Below, one piece after another: positions 12,465-23,881 of a stretch of 49,576 nt of DNA. Source of the DNA: Pleurotus ostreatus/Saccharomyces cerevisiae fusant (lineage: Eukaryota; Opisthokonta); contig JAMQCK010000150.1 of assembly GCA_024196135.1 (NCBI GenBank), forward strand, positions 1 to 49,576, given 5' to 3'. The first letter of the stretch is position 1. Every line of letters starts with the position of its first letter. The notes below the pieces were generated by a model. The model saw nothing but the letters and a program-made list of their open reading frames with translations. It had not been told where the DNA came from and ran no database searches. The position numbers were made by a program, and so were the translations under genes.

Positions 12465-12764
12465 GAGCTTACATTCGACCATCACCTAGCTTCAGGTCCT
12501 TAGGGCATTTTTCCCCCTCAAAATTATACTCTGGCTACAGCTCCAGAGGATTGGTTTTTTGGTGCTTGCCGACATCCTGCGTCACCTAGTGCCGCTCCCA
12601 CCCACCATAGCCCATGGGACAGCGCCCATCGAACGCCTACGAGTTCAATGCCCTGGCGCTTTCAAAGTGGAAGCGGATGTAACTTACCCGGTAGAGCCGT
12701 TTTTGAGTCCGCCTCCCGTAGAACTCGTGGCCCTCTCAAAGCTGGGAATAGGCTTGCACTCGAG

Positions 12765-12771
12765 TATAAAA
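12765..12771 (+). promoter_or_regulatory. TATA box of the NmrA-like gene
   Basis: TATAAAA, 76 nt upstream of the ATG at 12847. Confidence 0.6.
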
Positions 12772-12846
12772 GGCCTCGTATGTCTCTGCTAGGGAACAGT
12801 ACCAGATAGACCCGTTACCGCAACTCCTCTGCTGAATTTACTTAGC

Positions 12847-14432
12847 ATGTCTTCTCCTCGCCGCATTGCTACCGTCTTTGGTGCTACTGGCCAACAAGGT
12901 GCGCTCCCTAGCTCAGCTCGCTCGTTCCCCTCTCGACATCCTTACTCGTCGATCTGCTCTTCTCCTTTTTTACCTCCCTCTGCTATGGGCATTGCAATTG
13001 ACCATTCCTATAGGTGGCTCTGTAGTCGACGCCCTTCTCGCCGACGGCATCTTCACCCCGCGCGCCGTTACGCGCGACGCAAACTCGGCCGCCGCGAGGG
13101 CTCTCGAGGCGCGCGGCTGTGAGGTTGTCGAGGCGAACACGGTGGACAAAGAGGCTGTGAGGCGCGCCGTCGAGGGCGCAGAGTGTGTGTTTGCCGTGAG
13201 TGCTGTCCTAATGCAACACTCGGGCACTGAGACCATCGACGCCATGCTCACAGGTGACCGTTCCCTTCACTCCCGTGCCCGAGCTGCAGCAGGGCAAGAA
13301 CATGGTTGACGCGAGCAAGGAAGCGGGCGTGAAGTTCTTTGTTTGGAGGTGCGCAATTACCCTCGCCTTTCCTTTTCCTTGTCGCCTTCCTCGCTACCCG
13401 CCATCTTATCTCCCCACCGTCAATGATTGACCATCGCTGACAACGGCCCCATCCAGCTCCCTCCCCAGCATCAAAGAAATCTCCGGCGGGAAGTACACCC
13501 AAGTGCAGCACTTCGAGAACAAGGCGGCCGTCGAGAAGTACTTGAAGGCCTCCGGCGTGCCGAACGCGAGCATCATGACGGGGTTCTTTGTGGAGAACTT
13601 CCTATCGACGTACGTGCTCAATACTTGCTTCCCTTTCGCGCTCTACTGGCTTCGTCTCCTCCTACTCATCCCACTCCTACTCACTTAACTCCTACTCACC
13701 CAACTCCTATTAACCCTGCCCCACCGTGTCTTGCCGCACATACTGACTTCCTTCTAATCTAGTATGCCCCTCAAGCCCACCCCCACCGGCTACCACATCG
13801 ACACGCCTTCCTCGCTCACCGCTACAAACACCGTCTGCTGGATCGGCAAGGAGATGGGGAGCGCGGTGGCGGCGTTGATGAATGACTATACGGACAAGGT
13901 ACGCCTTCAGCTTGCAGAACCCGCTACGTGCATGACATGAGCTGACCCGTCGGACGATGAAGCTCGACGAGCTCAACGGCCAGAACTACATCCTGGGCCA
14001 CGGCCGCGCGACGCTTGAAGAAATTGTGGCGGAGATTTCGAAGGGTGCGTCGTTGACTTTCTCACTCTCACACGAGGCACGGCGCTGATTCTCTACAACA
14101 GCCCTCGGCATGCCCGTCACGATCAAGCAGGTAGGAAAACTGGGCTTCCCGGCGCTGGATGAGATGGTAAGTCCGTCTTTACCTTTTGTTTCCTTTCCCT
14201 TTTTCTATCTCCTCCGAGAGTCTCTTTTTCTGCCGTCGCGTAGCGAAACAAACATGAATGAGAAAGCTCACGGTGCCCCCAAAAGTTCGACTTCAACGCC
14301 GAGTACGATCGGTACGCCGGGAAGCCATGCCCGGATCCCCGCCTCTTGGCTTTGGGTGCGGAAGTGGGCACGGTAATTGAGTTCACGGAGAAGGTTTTGA
14401 AGCCGTATTTGGAGAAAAAGGGGGCGCAGTAA
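12847..14432 (+). CDS. NmrA-like NAD(P)-binding protein (atypical SDR)
   Basis: Eight exons: 12847-12898, 13014-13195, 13254-13348, 13457-13609, 13763-13898, 13963-14044, 14102-14166, 14286-14432 (TAA); 303 aa, normal for NmrA-like proteins. The N-terminal VFGATGQQGG is the dinucleotide-binding GxxGxxG motif of the Rossmann fold. KFFVWSSLPSIKEISGGKY and HFENKAAVEKYLKASGV match the middle part of the family, where a Lys and a Tyr-rich stretch sit near the active site. Members are redox sensors or isoflavone-reductase-like oxidoreductases; the substrate cannot be read from the sequence. TATA lies 76 nt upstream. Introns of 115, 57, 107, 152, 63, 57 and 119 nt, approximately; several exceed the usual ~50 nt. 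It sits between two F-box-like paralogs, with no visible functional link. Confidence 0.9.
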
Positions 14433-15239
14433 ACGCTGTTTGTATCTCAGATTTCTCAGAATGATAGTGAGACTGTAGCATTGTTACATGCATTGAGAAT
14501 GAGTTGGGCACAACGTCAGCCTCCAGAGATGTCGGTGGCAGCAAGGAAAAGGAAGGCCATGTGCGGCCATAAAGCTCGGACTTTGCCGAGATTCGCCATT
14601 AGCGGTCACGTGCACGGTTCAAGTTTTCGATCCGTGAGCCTCTTGTTCTGCGTCTTACCGATTCTTCTGCGTTTAACGCAGGCATAAATGTCACGAATCC
14701 TATAAAATCCACCTCTCTTCGTCGCTGGGCTTCTGAGAGGAGTTCTCGCTGTGTAGATATCGACTGTCACGTCGCTCATTCGAGGTTCGATAACGCCTTG
14801 GCGTTGCGCCATTTCGGGGGCGCTTTTCGCCTGTCTCGAGGCCGACTGTTACGACCTGGCTCTTGATGTAGATGATATAGACCGCAGATGGACCTTCCAT
14901 GTCGCATGCACGGCCACACACCCTTGTATGTAAGTCCCCTTACCCCCTTTTTTCCTTGCGGTCTTCTGACGATATCCGGCAGGTCTGCGCTTGATGTGGA
15001 GCTTCTAAGGCGCTGTAAGATAACTCCTTGGCTGCCTGGACGCAAGGGAAAGTAATCAGGCTATGATCGAGCTCGTAACGGAGGCGGAGCGGATAGTTTG
15101 CCCCGGCCCGCCGTCGCCCGGTCCACGCATTTTGATTGGTCCCCCGCCGCATGATATGCAAGAATCCCGAAGAGACCGCGAGGGGTTCCCTGATAGCTAT
15201 TCCCTCTTGCTCTTAACCACATCCCCCTAGGAAGCGCCG
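14433..15239. other. Intergenic with possible leader exon and leader intron
   Basis: Contains CACGTG at 14607-14612, a TATAAAA at 14701-14707 and a good intron-like segment at 14930-14982 (GTAAGT...CTGAC...GCAG). No long coding frame, so the three signals may mark a long 5' leader of F-box paralog B or a small separate transcript. Confidence 0.45.
14701..14707 (+). promoter_or_regulatory. Candidate TATA box
   Basis: TATAAAA 539 nt before the next ATG gene start. It is plausible only if the F-box paralog B mRNA has a long, spliced leader. Confidence 0.35.
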
Positions 15240-16209
15240 ATGGAAGTGGACACGCTCGCTCCGGTCTGGCTCCCCGCTGAGCTCGAGGACGAAATTCTGT
15301 CGTGGGCGGCTATCATCGTTCCCAGCGACGCTCTTTCCCTCACCCTCGTCTCGCGACGAGTGCACAACGTGTGAGTGGCCCACGTAGCATCTCGCCAACG
15401 CAGCTGAACCCCTTCGCGCGCGCTAGCATCAACCCCCTCATTTACTCCACCGTCGTCCTCGACTCCTCCGCGCGCCATGTAGTGAACCTCGGGCGCGTGC
15501 AAAAGTTTTTGCGCACGCTGGACATGAAGCCGCCCGCGTTCTTCGCGCGCGCGGTCAAGAGCCTCTGCATCACCTGCGCCGTCGGCCCCGAGATCGCCGC
15601 GCGCGTGCTCGCCATCTGCTCCGGCGTGCAGCACCTGGCGTGCTGGGTCAAGTTCGACGACCGCGAGGCGATCGTCCCCTTCCTCCACCGCATGCCCCTC
15701 CGCAGCCTCAACATCGAGCTCGGCACCTTCAACACCGTCCTCTCGCCCCTCTGCCGCGCACGGGACGACAGCGCGCCCACCCCCGCCTCAGCACCGACCA
15801 CCGATCGGCAAGTAGCCGTCTCCGCGTGCTCGTGGCCGTCCACCCTCAAACACCTCGAGCTCGTCTACTGGGATACCCCACCTGCCCTCGCCGACCTCAC
15901 GGCGCTTCCAGCGCTCACCCAGGTACATTCATCACGTCCCCGTCGCTTCGCATCACTCACATCCCACAGGTCAACCTGTTCTGGGGTCAGGACGGGCCGT
16001 ACCCGGAGGCGATCAGCACGGCCATTGAAACCTGCGCCCGTCTCGAGATCCTTCGCGTGCTCGTGTACGATGCCGTTGAGGACCTGGACGGGCGGATGCG
16101 TGACCTCCACGAGGACACCCGCGTTAAGCGCTGTGTTCCCGCATCTCCTGCCGTCAAGATGTGGTCGAACTACCTGGACGGGTCGGGCCCGGGTTGCTGG
16201 TCGCCCTGA
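15240..16209 (+). CDS. F-box-like / leucine-rich protein, paralog B
   Basis: Exons: 15240-15370, 15427-15922, 15970-16209 (TGA); 288 aa. The N-terminus WLPAELEDEILSWAA is F-box-like and is followed by INPLIYSTVVLD, matching IEPIIYNSVVLD in paralog A. Short Leu-rich segments follow (MPLRSLNIEL, LKHLELVYW), ending W-S-N-Y-L-D-G...CWSP. It has a Pro/Ala/Thr-rich insert (about residues 155-180) that paralog A lacks. It is a putative SCF adaptor by family analogy; the target is unknown. Introns are 56 and 47 nt. The first exon/intron boundary is conserved in place with paralog A, directly after the F-box-like helix, which supports common ancestry. Confidence 0.85.
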
Positions 16210-17049
16210 GACCGCCATTCCACTGGATGCTTTACGTGCTCAAAAGGTTACCGAGGGCTGTTAGAGAGCCTTCACCTTATTTATCTGATCGGGTCTGCGG
16301 CGCCTGCCAGAGCCGGCGCAGCGTGGTTGGGGTATTTATCACTAATGAGTTCCTTCTCTCGGGGACGTGGTCGCTGCCCGCGACGTATACTACTAATGCA
16401 TTTCACGTTCGTTATACCTAGACTAATAGAGCTTCGTCACTGGATATCTTTTTGTCCATTGTTATGAAAACAGTGTCAATGGTACCAATTGTCTCACTTC
16501 CAGGTCGACGAACTTCAACTTGCGAAGTCGAACAATTAGCACGTGGCACATTTCACGTGCCCCGGAGATTGCCACAGCACCCATCTGCGCCCATACCACC
16601 GCTTGCTTCAGGCTCTCCATTCGCCTCTACGGCGAACTAAGATCTGTTTCTCCTCCCGTCTTGTCTCTCTTCGTTTTGTATACCAACAGAGTTGAATCTC
16701 TGACGGCGGAGATACTGAAGTCGAAGATCCGTCCAAAGACGGCAGCGGGTCCGGAAACGTACAAGTCTCGTCGTCAGACTCTTCCTTCAAGTTCACCGAG
16801 GCAGCAACTGCCGCAATCCCTGGGATCGCTCTCGTCAGGCTATTACGAACAGCGAGGGGAAGGGAATACCATATCTCGGCGAGAGGCAGATACTTCTCGA
16901 GAGTGCACTGGTGCGAGCGCAGCGTTTCAGCGCCTGATTATCTCACTGACGGTCTGAGGAGAACGCGCGCGCTCGCAACCCACATCGGACGCGGAACTCA
17001 CCAAACGCTATACCCCCCACCAAATCCAACACTCAGCGACCGGTCGCTC
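16210..17049. other. Intergenic upstream of the UNC13-like gene
   Basis: No gene. It contains a degenerate dyad (ACTTCAACTT at 16511-16520) followed by two CACGTG boxes. Open frames such as 16520-16957 are not supported by any feature. Confidence 0.6.
16511..16559. promoter_or_regulatory. Degenerate AACTT dyad with two CACGTG boxes
   Basis: ACTTCAACTT at 16511-16520, then CACGTG at 16540-16545 and 16554-16559. It lies about 500 nt upstream of the UNC13-like start. Confidence 0.4.
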
Positions 17050-20000
17050 ATGTCAAGGCGAAGCGTAGCAAGCGTAGGCAGCTACTCCAGCCTTTCGCAC
17101 GAGAGGAGGATTTCGAAGCATCGCATCACGGAGGATGACCTCTTTGAGTGCGTGGACGTGTTCTGCCCTTAATATGCCTCTGACCTCCTGCCTAGATATG
17201 TGCTGCGAGTCGCGTAAGGGTCCCCGTCGATCGCCATGTACCCCATCTGATATTGCGCGCGCCACAGCATCCTCGCGTACTTGACGCTCCCTAAGCCCGA
17301 AGTTACTGCGCCAGAGGGCAAGGACAAGGACCGCGAGCGTGAACGGGAACATTCACTCCGGCTATCCGCACTCTCCAATTTCTCAATCTCGGACCTCTTC
17401 AAGGACGTGCGGGATGGGCCCAAGAGCGTCAAATTCCCCGAGAAGATGCTCAAGGTTTTGGAGAACAAGTTGCAGAACATCGCTATGGGCAAGGATCCGA
17501 CGTGCGTGGCGTGCTGCGCGCAGTCGACCGGTATTGACCCCATCACAGATACTCGGACCAGCTCGTGCGCCGCACCATGGCCAAATTCTATACCCAATTC
17601 ATGGTCGACAGTTTCAAGCGCCAAATGAAGGAGAACCGCAAGATTGAAGAGCTTATCCTCATGTTCGCGACCCACGCAACAGGTGTCCTCAAGAAGGAGC
17701 CGACGCTCGCAGGCGACGGCTGGAAGATCGAACTCAACAAACAGATCGCGCAATTCGTCCACCTCCTCCATAGCTGCTTGAAGAACCTGAGCCATGTATC
17801 TCCTGAGCTACTTTCCCGGCTAGAGATGTACACGGCGAAACTGGCCCCTGCTACTTCCGTGCCATCTACGGACTCAGGATATGACTCGGGGTCGCAGCGC
17901 GATTCGTACGTTGCGCCCGGCATCAGCCAAAGCGTCGGAGACATGGACCTTGTGAAGACAGTAGCGTCTGTATTTAAGGTGCCAGAATCTGCTGTGCAAA
18001 AAGAGGTCGACAAGCTCCGAAGTATCTGCACGGAGAAGGCTGCTCTCACCGACTTGAAGGTCAGTGTCGAAGTGTTATCCTGAATTTAACAGCGCCCTAA
18101 CTCCACATCCAGACGTGCTTGAAGAATATCAACGCCGGTGCACCCTTTCCAGGCCGTGAAGAGGACTTCGCGAGCGAGGCTGCGTGGCATCACTGGCGAA
18201 CACTCGAGACCTCGCACATCCAGCAACTCATGGTCGCCATGGTCCAATTCAATCCCGAACTCGCGAAATCCACCCCCTCCGAGGTCCTCCAAACTACACG
18301 GCCCGGCTCCGTGTACACCGAAGCCCGACAGGCCTCCGTCGGCAGCCGAAGATCCCTCTACGCGCTCGAGCAGCAAGAAGGATCCTACGACGACCTCGGC
18401 GCCGACGACGACGACGACATCCAGGTCGGCCACAACTTCACGTACATTCCGCCCAATCCGAAGAAGTACTACAGGAAGCTGCTCGAGACGTGCCTCATGG
18501 CCGACCTCGAGCGCATGATGAGTCCGGAGGTGGACGATAATGACGAGGTGTCGCTGGGGATCTTGTCAGCCCCCCATATTGAGCTCATCAACGAGTGCGC
18601 CCTGAGGTGGCGGATTGGGCAGCCGTATCGGGTGGCGTGCTTCTTGGACCTAGTGCGGCAGTTGTACGAGAGGAACGATATACCCATGGAGTGCGTACCA
18701 GAGGCTCTGCAGAACGTACAGCGGGTAATGCATGAGATCGAATTCGACAAGTGGCCATTGCAGGACGTACGTGCTTTCCTAGAAATAGTATTCTGCGGCT
18801 GATCGTCCTTGCAGATGGAATACCTCACCAGCGTCTACGGCAGCCTCTTCAACATCTTCCTGTCGTCCGTATACCATGCGATGGATGCACTACCAGACCT
18901 GAAGAAGTCCGATATTGCACCCTTCCTCGCCGTGCTTGAGCAACTGCAAGAGAGCGGACTCCTCGAGCGCTTCGAGGTCGATGTCAACGCGCGGATGGAA
19001 GACATTCGAGACCGCGTGCGGCAAGCATCGCAGGACTACTATACATACAAGATGGCGGAGTTCCACAAGGAGCCTGGCGTCAACCGCGCATTACCATTGT
19101 TGCTCATGACGGACGATATCGAGAAGCACGCGAAGCTACTAGACAAGCGGTTCCCGGAGCCAATACTAGGGTCCGTACCAAGTCGTTCGCCACGCATTGA
19201 AGGAACTCACGATGTCTTTAGGCAACTCGACCTCGTGTCACTTGTCGTCGGCGAACTGATACCCATGTTCGTGGGCGAGTTGCAACAGAACCAGAAATAC
19301 CTTTTCGAGGCGTCGATGAACGGGCCGACGCCGGACGTACCTATCCAGGACATCTTTGCTCTCTACAGGAGAACAAAGATGCTGTTGGGCATGTACAAAG
19401 CCTTCGTACCGGAGTGAGTCCCTGCCTATCACCACATCCTGTTCGTCGTAACCCATGATCGCAGGGGTCAGATCAGCTTCGACTTGGCGAATTTCTTCGA
19501 GCCATACGTTAGGCAATGGCTGGCAAACACGGACGCGAAGACGAGCCAGTGGGTCGAGGCTGCCATCGCTCAGGACAAGGTCCGTGATCCGTCGCTGATC
19601 GTTTGTCGCACATCATCAACTTCGCTCGTCAGTTCGAGTCTGAAAGCACAGAGGGACACAGTTCCTCAATTGTGGACCTCTTCGACTCCTTGCGTAGTCC
19701 CATAGACTTTTTGCAAGATCTCGAGTGGGAAGACGAGTACCAGAATGCGAGATTCTTCACTGCATTATCAAAGGTACTTCCGCTCTAGCCGAATGTCGGC
19801 CCCTGTTCACTGAGCTTCCCAGACCGTCTCGAAAGCCGTCGAGCAGTACTGCCGCAGCGTCGAAGCCCTCTTCCTCACCGAAATGTTCCCCCGCCCCAAC
19901 GACTACCTCCAACCGCAAAAGTCCTCCGCCTGGCTCGAAAAAGCGCGCCAGCTCGCCATCCAGGGCGAAAAGCGCGTCGAGCCGTACAACTTCCAGCCGC

Positions 20001-21976
20001 AGTCCTGCGTCAAGCTCAACAACATCGAGGCCGCGCGCCGGCTGCTGGACAAGATGTACGACCAGATGCAGGCGGACAACGTCGCGGACACGCTGCGCGA
20101 GCTTGCGCCGCCGGTGCCGGAGAAGGCGGAGCGTGAGCGGTTCCTGTTCACGGTGAAGGTGGTGATCGCGGAGGGGCTGGTGCCGCTGGATAGCAGCCCG
20201 TCGTCGAAGCTGGACACCTTTGTGACGCTGAGCGACGAGGCGGGCAACCGGGTGGCGAAGACGAGGACGATCTATGAGAGCTTGAATCCGAGATGTGCGT
20301 GCTTCCTTTCAGGTTTCAGGTGGAGGGTGCTGACTTGAACTTAGGGGACGAGACTTTCGATATCTCGGTGGACAAGGCATTGTGGCTCATGGTCAGCGTC
20401 CGCGATCGCGCGCTCGTCGGGAAGCACGATACCATAGGCCGCGCATACCTCTGCTTAGACCCGCGGCGATTCGGCGACTTCCTCGCGCACGATCTCTGGA
20501 TGGATCTGGACTCGCAAGGTCGAATCCTTGTCCGCGTCAGCATGGAGGGCGAGAAGGACGATATCCAGTTCTATTTCGGCCGAGCTTTCCGCTCTTTGAA
20601 GCGTGCTGAGGCGGACATGTTGAGGATATTCATCGACAAGGTACTGCTTTAGCGTCGGTAGGTTTGTTCCTCGCGCTGACCAGTGTCTAGATGTCCCCCT
20701 TCATCCGCCAGTGCCTCTCACGGAACGTGCTCAGAACACTAATCAAGGGCAACTCCACCCTCGACTATAACAAGGCCCTCGGCAACGTCACCGCCCTCTA
20801 CCGCTCTGCCATCGGCTCCTCCTCCAACGAGCCGCAGATCCCCCTCCCCCAGTCCGAGAAGCCGCGCATCCGGCCCGAGGACCTCACGGACGTCGAGATC
20901 GAGCAAGCCATCTTGCCGCTCTTTGACTACTTCGACGCGAACCTGCAGACGCTGAACACGTACTTGAGCGACACGGCGAAGGAGATGGTGATGACGCGCG
21001 TGTGGAAGGAGGTGCTGACGGTGATCGAGGGCCTGCTGATCCCGCCGCTGTCGGACGCGACGAGCGATATGAAGCCGCTGAGCGATAAGGAGGTGGATAT
21101 TGTGTTCAAGTGGTTGAAGGTGGGTTTTGGCTGGGGTTGTGCTTGGGAGTGGTGCTGATGAACTGTAGTTCTTGCGCGACTACTTCTACGCGGGCGGTGA
21201 GGGGCCGGTGCCGCTAGAGGAGCTGCAGAACCAGAAGTACCACAGCATCGTGTCGATCCGGTTGTACTACGACTGGCACAGGTACGCCACCCCCATTATA
21301 CCATCGCTCGCTCACTAATGTCCCTCGCAGCGACGCGCTCATGGAGGAATGCGTACGCATGATGTCGCAGAGCCTGCGCTCATCGGGCACGATGAAGAAG
21401 AAGGCCAAGAGCGTCTACAACCAGCGCAACCTCGGCACGATCAAGGAGCGCAAGAAGGAGAAGCGGTCGGAGAAAGAGATCAACAACGGGGAGGTCATCA
21501 TGCGAATATTGCGGATGCGGTACGTGGTCTGTTTGCCTGTGTTTTGCCCTTCCCTTGTGTTCCTTCATGCGATCAATCTTCGCGCGTTCTACGTTCCTGT
21601 GATCTACTTGACGCGTCTGCCTTGCACATATACCCTCCGCCTTGCGCATATACCCTCTGCCTTGCACCTATACCCTCCGCCTTGCACATATACCCCCCCG
21701 CCTTGCACCTGTACCCTCCGCATTTCTCCTAGAAACCGCCACTCATCCCAAACCTCACACTGACACACCACACACAGACCCGGCACCTCCGACTTCATCG
21801 CGCAGCAGCTGCAGATCATGCACATGCAGGCCGAGCAGGAGCAGCAGCGGCAGGCGTCGAAGGCGCACCGGCTGAACCGGCCCTCGCAGAGTCAGCGGTC
21901 GAACCGCCTGAGCGCGACCCCGGCGTCGAACCGCCTCAGTGCGATCCCGCCCGTGCCGTCGCCGGTCGCGGAGTGA
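17050..21976 (+). CDS. Munc13/UNC13-type protein with MHD and C2 domains
   Basis: Fifteen exons: 17050-17147, 17196-17213, 17268-17501, 17549-18059, 18113-18766, 18815-19170, 19222-19413, 19465-19579, 19633-19773, 19823-20294, 20345-20640, 20691-21119, 21169-21281, 21331-21519, 21778-21976; 1338 aa. A C2 domain at about residues 880-1005 is clear (FTVKVVIAEGLVPLD, SKLDTFVTLSD, LNPRWDETFDISV). It is preceded by an MHD1-like helical region and followed by an MHD2-like region (about 1030-1190), the MUN arrangement of Munc13. Family members prime or tether vesicles for SNARE-mediated exocytosis; fission yeast Ync13 and Git1 are fungal relatives. Exon 2 is 18 nt. Intron 6 (51 nt) is in frame and stop-free. 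Intron 14 (258 nt) carries a minisatellite. The C-terminus is Gln/Ser/Arg-rich low complexity. Start chosen at 17050; an in-frame ATG at 16903 exists, but the sequence before 17050 looks like leader. Confidence 0.92.
21621..21721 (+). repeat. Five-copy 20-nt minisatellite in an intron
   Basis: Units begin at 21621, 21641, 21661, 21681 and 21702, with the form CTTGCACATATACCCTCCGC; the fourth copy is 21 nt. It lies inside intron 14 of the UNC13-like gene, the longest intron of that gene. Confidence 0.9.
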
Positions 21977-22280
21977 GGGGGCGGTGGGTGGACGTGCGCC
22001 GTCGTGCTTGCCGATGATGGGCGACTGTCTTGGTGGTGGCGAATATTCGCTTGACGGGCGCATATACTCGCTCGACGAGAATATATACCTTCTAATTTGG
22101 TTTGGATACCGCTTTCTGCGCGGTCGTTTGCATACCGCTTTCTGCTTGCTGTTCTCCTTCGCTGCTCCGTTTGAGTTACTCAGTTAGGTCCTGCTCTGTT
22201 CGAGTCACTTAGTCCCGGGGACAATGTACTTTATACCACATGAACTCTTCTTCTCTCATTTCTGCTTGTGTGCTGCCTCG

Positions 22281-22336
22281 TTATCACTGGGAACCCTCTG
22301 CGAAGGAGTTATCACTGGGAACCCTCTGCGAAGGAG
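22281..22336 (+). repeat. 28-nt perfect tandem duplication
   Basis: Units 22281-22308 and 22309-22336 are identical, starting TTATCACTGGGAACCC. Confidence 0.9.
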
Positions 22337-22359
22337 GGGACGGCGAAGAGCAAGCGGGC

Positions 22360-22413
22360 GATTTGCGCGAGGCGGCGGTTGCCATATATGAAAATTGCCA
22401 CCTCGCGCAAATC
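22360..22413. repeat. 13-bp inverted repeat (hairpin)
   Basis: GATTTGCGCGAGG (22360-22372) and its perfect reverse complement (22401-22413) are separated by 28 nt. It begins 24 nt after the tandem duplication. Confidence 0.7.
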
Positions 22414-22718
22414 AATTATGTCGAGTGCCCGAGCAAGACCCCACCGTCGACAGTCTCCCGTAGGCAGACGTTCGAACCGTCGACAGGATCTTTCCTGAGA
22501 AACCGTAGGCGATTCCATCACTAGCTTGCCCTCAGTTGCGCAACAAACTGCCACTCAACTTGGCCATTGACATCTTTACCACTAGTCCTCCGCTCAACCC
22601 TCCTTAGACCCATCTGCAGGTCCTGTTCGCTGGCTGGCGCGAGACACGAGACTGACGTTTACTGGAGGATGATTTACGAGACTAACGCGAGGCGCCAGTC
22701 GGGACCCTTCAGAGTCAG

Positions 22719-22762
22719 ACTGCGTACCACTGGCAGTAGCACTGCGTATCACTGGCAGTAGC
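22719..22762 (+). repeat. 22-nt tandem duplication
   Basis: Units 22719-22740 and 22741-22762 differ at one base. The unit includes CACTGGCAGTAGC. Confidence 0.85.
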
Positions 22763-23124
22763 ACTTGTGCTGGGTATATGCGTGGCCGAGATATATGCAT
22801 TCCCAATAGGCGAGTGCGCGTAGGATGACGTAGGGGCGCACGCATTGATAGGATGATGAGATGATCGTAGGACTTGTACATGAACTTCGAGATATCGTTC
22901 GTATACGTAGGTGGTCCCCTGCCTCCTGCCGCTTGGGAGGAAAGAGGCTCTACGGTGCTGAACCGGATGGCTTATTCGGTGCGACCATAGTAGTCGAAGT
23001 CGAGTGGTTCGTCGATGCATATCGGGCGCAATAGAACAGAGGTGGGGTATGATGGATGGTGGCGAGGGCCGGGGTATAGCAAGTGATGTGGTATGGGTCG
23101 TCCTGGGGGGCGGCCCGCGTCGTC

Positions 23125-23520
23125 CTATGAAGCGACTTGTCGATCGAGGAAGGCCCTGATCAGGCCCATAATCTCCTGCTTCACATGCGCCGGCACAGCA
23201 GCTGCAAGAACTCGTCAGCTTTGCGATCTGGTAACCTTCCCTCCCCCTTCTCCCTCCACCACTCCCTCGCATCCTCTATACATTACATCACCCCCTCCCA
23301 ACCACTGCTAGCACTCACCGTGCGCATGTGGCCCCAAATGGTCCAGCAGATCCTGCACCGTCACGCTCGTGAGCGAGTTCGCCGTGCGCGCCGTGCCCCT
23401 GATATACAGCTCGTCCACCCATCCCGCCTCATTCAGCCTCGCATGCAGCGCCGCCCTAATCGCGCCCCACTCCGGCGATGCTAGCAGCCGGCGAAGCAGC
23501 TCGTGCTCAACAGCGTCCAT
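23125..23520 (-). CDS. SUS1: SUS1/ENY2: SAGA and TREX-2 subunit
   Basis: Minus strand, exons 23520-23319 and 23201-23125 (TAG); intron 117 nt, GTGAGT...GCAG; 92 aa from the ATG at 23520. The helical pattern is that of Sus1/ENY2: ...LHARLNEAGWVDELY..., SVTVQDLLDHLGPHAHG, then VPAHVKQEIMGLIRAFLD. Yeast Sus1 (96 aa) and human ENY2 (101 aa) are the same length. Known role: part of the SAGA deubiquitinase module and of TREX-2, linking transcription to mRNA export at the nuclear pore. An upstream in-frame ATG at 23631 would add a 37-residue Ala/Asn/Gly/Ser-rich tail; I prefer 23520 on family length. It is transcribed away from the GH79 gene. Confidence 0.9.
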
Positions 23521-23881
23521 GGGGGGCTTCGTCGCGCCGTTCGCGTTCACCGCACCATTCGTACTCGAGCTGGCGCGCGCGCCGTTCGTACCGTACGCGC
23601 CACGCCCGTTCGCTGCCGCGCGGGGAGGCATTCGTGCGATGTGGGGGGCGCGAGAGCCTCTGTGTGTCCCGCACGTGGGTGGGTGTGGAAGAGCGCGAGC
23701 CTCGATGAACACCGGCTTCCGGCCCGCGCGCCTGGCAACTGCCGCGCCGCTGCTCCGATCAAAAGTTCAACTTGGCCTTTCGTTTTCGTTCCGTCGCTCG
23801 TTTCTTCCATATACCCCCATCATCGCCGAGCGAGTGGAACGCTAATAGGTCTGTCCCGGACTCGGAGGACAACTCGCCAGG
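23521..23881. promoter_or_regulatory. Divergent promoter of SUS1 and the GH79 gene
   Basis: About 360 bp (250 bp if SUS1 starts at 23631). It contains CACGTG at 23672-23677 and the dyad AAGTTCAACTT at 23763-23773. No other gene. Confidence 0.6.
23763..23773. promoter_or_regulatory. AAGTTCAACTT dyad
   Basis: An exact copy of the recurring 11-nt dyad, in the divergent promoter, 85 nt after CACGTG and 108 nt before the GH79 ATG. Confidence 0.5.

Larger units (their letters stand above)
12276..12846. other. Divergent promoter of F-box paralog A and the NmrA-like gene
   Basis: Holds a 12-bp palindrome with CACGTG, the AAGTTCAACTT dyad and a TATA box on the NmrA side. No gene. Confidence 0.65.
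21977..23124. other. Intergenic region between convergent UNC13-like and SUS1 genes
   Basis: No gene seen. It holds two short tandem duplications (22281-22336, 22719-22762) and an inverted repeat (22360-22413). The rest is 3' flanking sequence. Confidence 0.6.

Noticed and set aside
22467..22500. GTTCGAAC on the minus strand, another tRNA-like T-loop
   Set aside because: A 4-bp stem is possible but acceptor and D arms are absent; a serine/leucine-type tRNA could not be folded upstream.
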